From an uncultured Flavobacteriales bacterium (GTDB taxonomy: Bacteria > Bacteroidota > Bacteroidia > Flavobacteriales > JBLHRE01), in assembly GCA_937139155.1 (NCBI GenBank), contig CAKZPI010000013.1, forward strand, positions 1-64,000: a stretch of 64,000 bases of DNA. The letters run 5' to 3'. Positions 63,419 through 64,000 of this stretch are shown here, piece by piece; position 1 is the first letter of the stretch, and each line of letters opens with the position of its first letter. Position numbers and translations under genes: made by a program. The notes under the pieces are model-generated. The model saw only the letters and a list, made by a program, of their open reading frames with translations, was not told where the DNA came from and did not search any database.

Positions 63419-63565
63419 CAAAATCTAAGCCGTATTAGGAAGGTGATACACCCTTGTTTGGTGTGCGTGCCGACCAGTATTTTTTGGGGATTACCGATTG
63501 GTTTCCAGCTTGTAATAAGCATTTACGATAAAAAGCCAAGTTTTGATTGCGTAAGAGCCCAAGGA

Positions 63566-64000
63566 TTATCCATCCAAGCGAACCTTTCCTCGCTGGTCAG
63601 ATTCAATCAAGTTTTTGATTTGAAGGGCTACTTTTTCAGGATTTTTTAAGATTCCTTCTTCGTGAAGGGATTTAAATTTTTCAAGATCCTTAAACTCAGA
63701 ACCATCGGCCCCGCGAATGGTTTCTTGCATGGAGGTTGCCACCACCCCAGGGGATATGTTCAAGACCCGTGTATTTGCACCTAAGTATTCTTGCTCATCC
63801 TGAACCGCGTCCCCCAGCATTTCAAGTCCGGCCTTTGTAGCGCAATAAACAGACCAAGCGTCAATGGTTCGGAAGGCTGCCCCAGAGCTAATGTTGATGA
63901 TTACCTTTTCAGCAGGGTGGTTTTCATATGCCTTCAAAAAAGCGTTGATGAGTATGGCCGGGGCGGTTAAATTAATGCTTATGTTTTCTTGAATGGCTTC
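63566..64000 (-). CDS. SDR family oxidoreductase (5' end beyond the window)
   Basis: The frame is open from the window edge (64000, first readable codons EAIQENISINLTAPAILINAF) to the stop at 63566, about 144 residues. It holds the C-terminal part of a classical short-chain dehydrogenase: NISSGAAF with the catalytic Ser, YCATK (YxxxK) with Tyr and Lys, and SPGVVATSM. It resembles sepiapterin reductase/YueD-like SDRs. The N-terminal nucleotide-binding Gly motif is outside the window. The codon at 63935-63937 (TTG) is not the true start. Confidence 0.88.
   Translation of the reverse strand, partial: EAIQENISINLTAPAILINAFLKAYENHPAEKVIINISSGAAFRTIDAWSVYCATKAGLEMLGDAVQDEQEYLGANTRVLNISPGVVATSMQETIRGADGSEFKDLEKFKSLHEEGILKNPEKVALQIKNLIESDQRGKVRLDG

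Overview
The window looks like chromosomal DNA of a free-living, probably marine member of the Bacteroidota (Flavobacteriales-like; anything finer is a guess). The signs are four secreted proteins with type IX secretion (T9SS) C-terminal sorting domains, -7 boxes of the Bacteroidota form TAnnTTTG ahead of several genes, the block yceD-rpmF-plsX-fabH-accB-accC, an SDR-type threonine dehydrogenase, and purD and purQ flanking a pair of small membrane-protein genes. No tRNA, rRNA, CRISPR array or T9SS machinery gene was seen.

Layout. 1-224: non-coding, with two arrays of 7-bp tandem repeats. 225-9700: an outer-membrane-like protein, a CPBP protease, the tyrosine catabolism pair hppD-hmgA, threonine dehydrogenase, cysS, an M28 lipoprotein peptidase and an MscS channel. 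9756-18303 (minus strand): fatty acid synthesis genes behind yceD-rpmF, then an ECF sigma/anti-sigma pair, pdxA and a leucyl aminopeptidase. 18342-28712: mqnC (futalosine menaquinone route), a T9SS type B adhesin-like protein, and a 2118-residue T9SS protein built of 16 repeats of about 121 residues that appear to alternate between two subtypes. 28893-37625 (mostly plus): an S24-like regulator lacking the catalytic serine, acs, a TPR protein, a thioredoxin-fold protein, purD, purQ and a sulfotransferase-like protein. 37594-43393 (minus): a secreted BNR-repeat protein and the coupled operon arsC-like/eamA/yicC/gmk/nadD. 43454-46263: a trans-sulfuration enzyme and a secreted serine hydrolase.

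46264-57776 is an accessory island between two convergent core genes. Its body (46357-55519) is a tightly coupled five-gene operon: C5 cytosine methyltransferase, MutL/MORC-like GHKL ATPase, Z1-domain helicase-like ATPase, PD-(D/E)XK (DUF4420) nuclease-like protein and AIPR protein. This matches the MZA-type (MutL, Z1, DUF, AIPR) antiphage/restriction-modification arrangement; the name is from memory. Downstream lie a 49-codon gene stub, an antisense HNH-endonuclease-like pseudogene with an in-frame TAG, and a GC-rich array of REP-like hairpin repeats surrounding a REP-associated Y1 (HUH) transposase gene. The repeats share one orientation and the transposase sits inside the array.

57777-64000 returns to core genes: an M16 peptidase lipoprotein, a bacilliredoxin-like protein, a secreted M43 metalloprotease with a T9SS domain, and an SDR oxidoreductase cut by the window edge. 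Several starts were moved inward from the longest open frame because the longer frame begins with TTG, sometimes inside a probable promoter.
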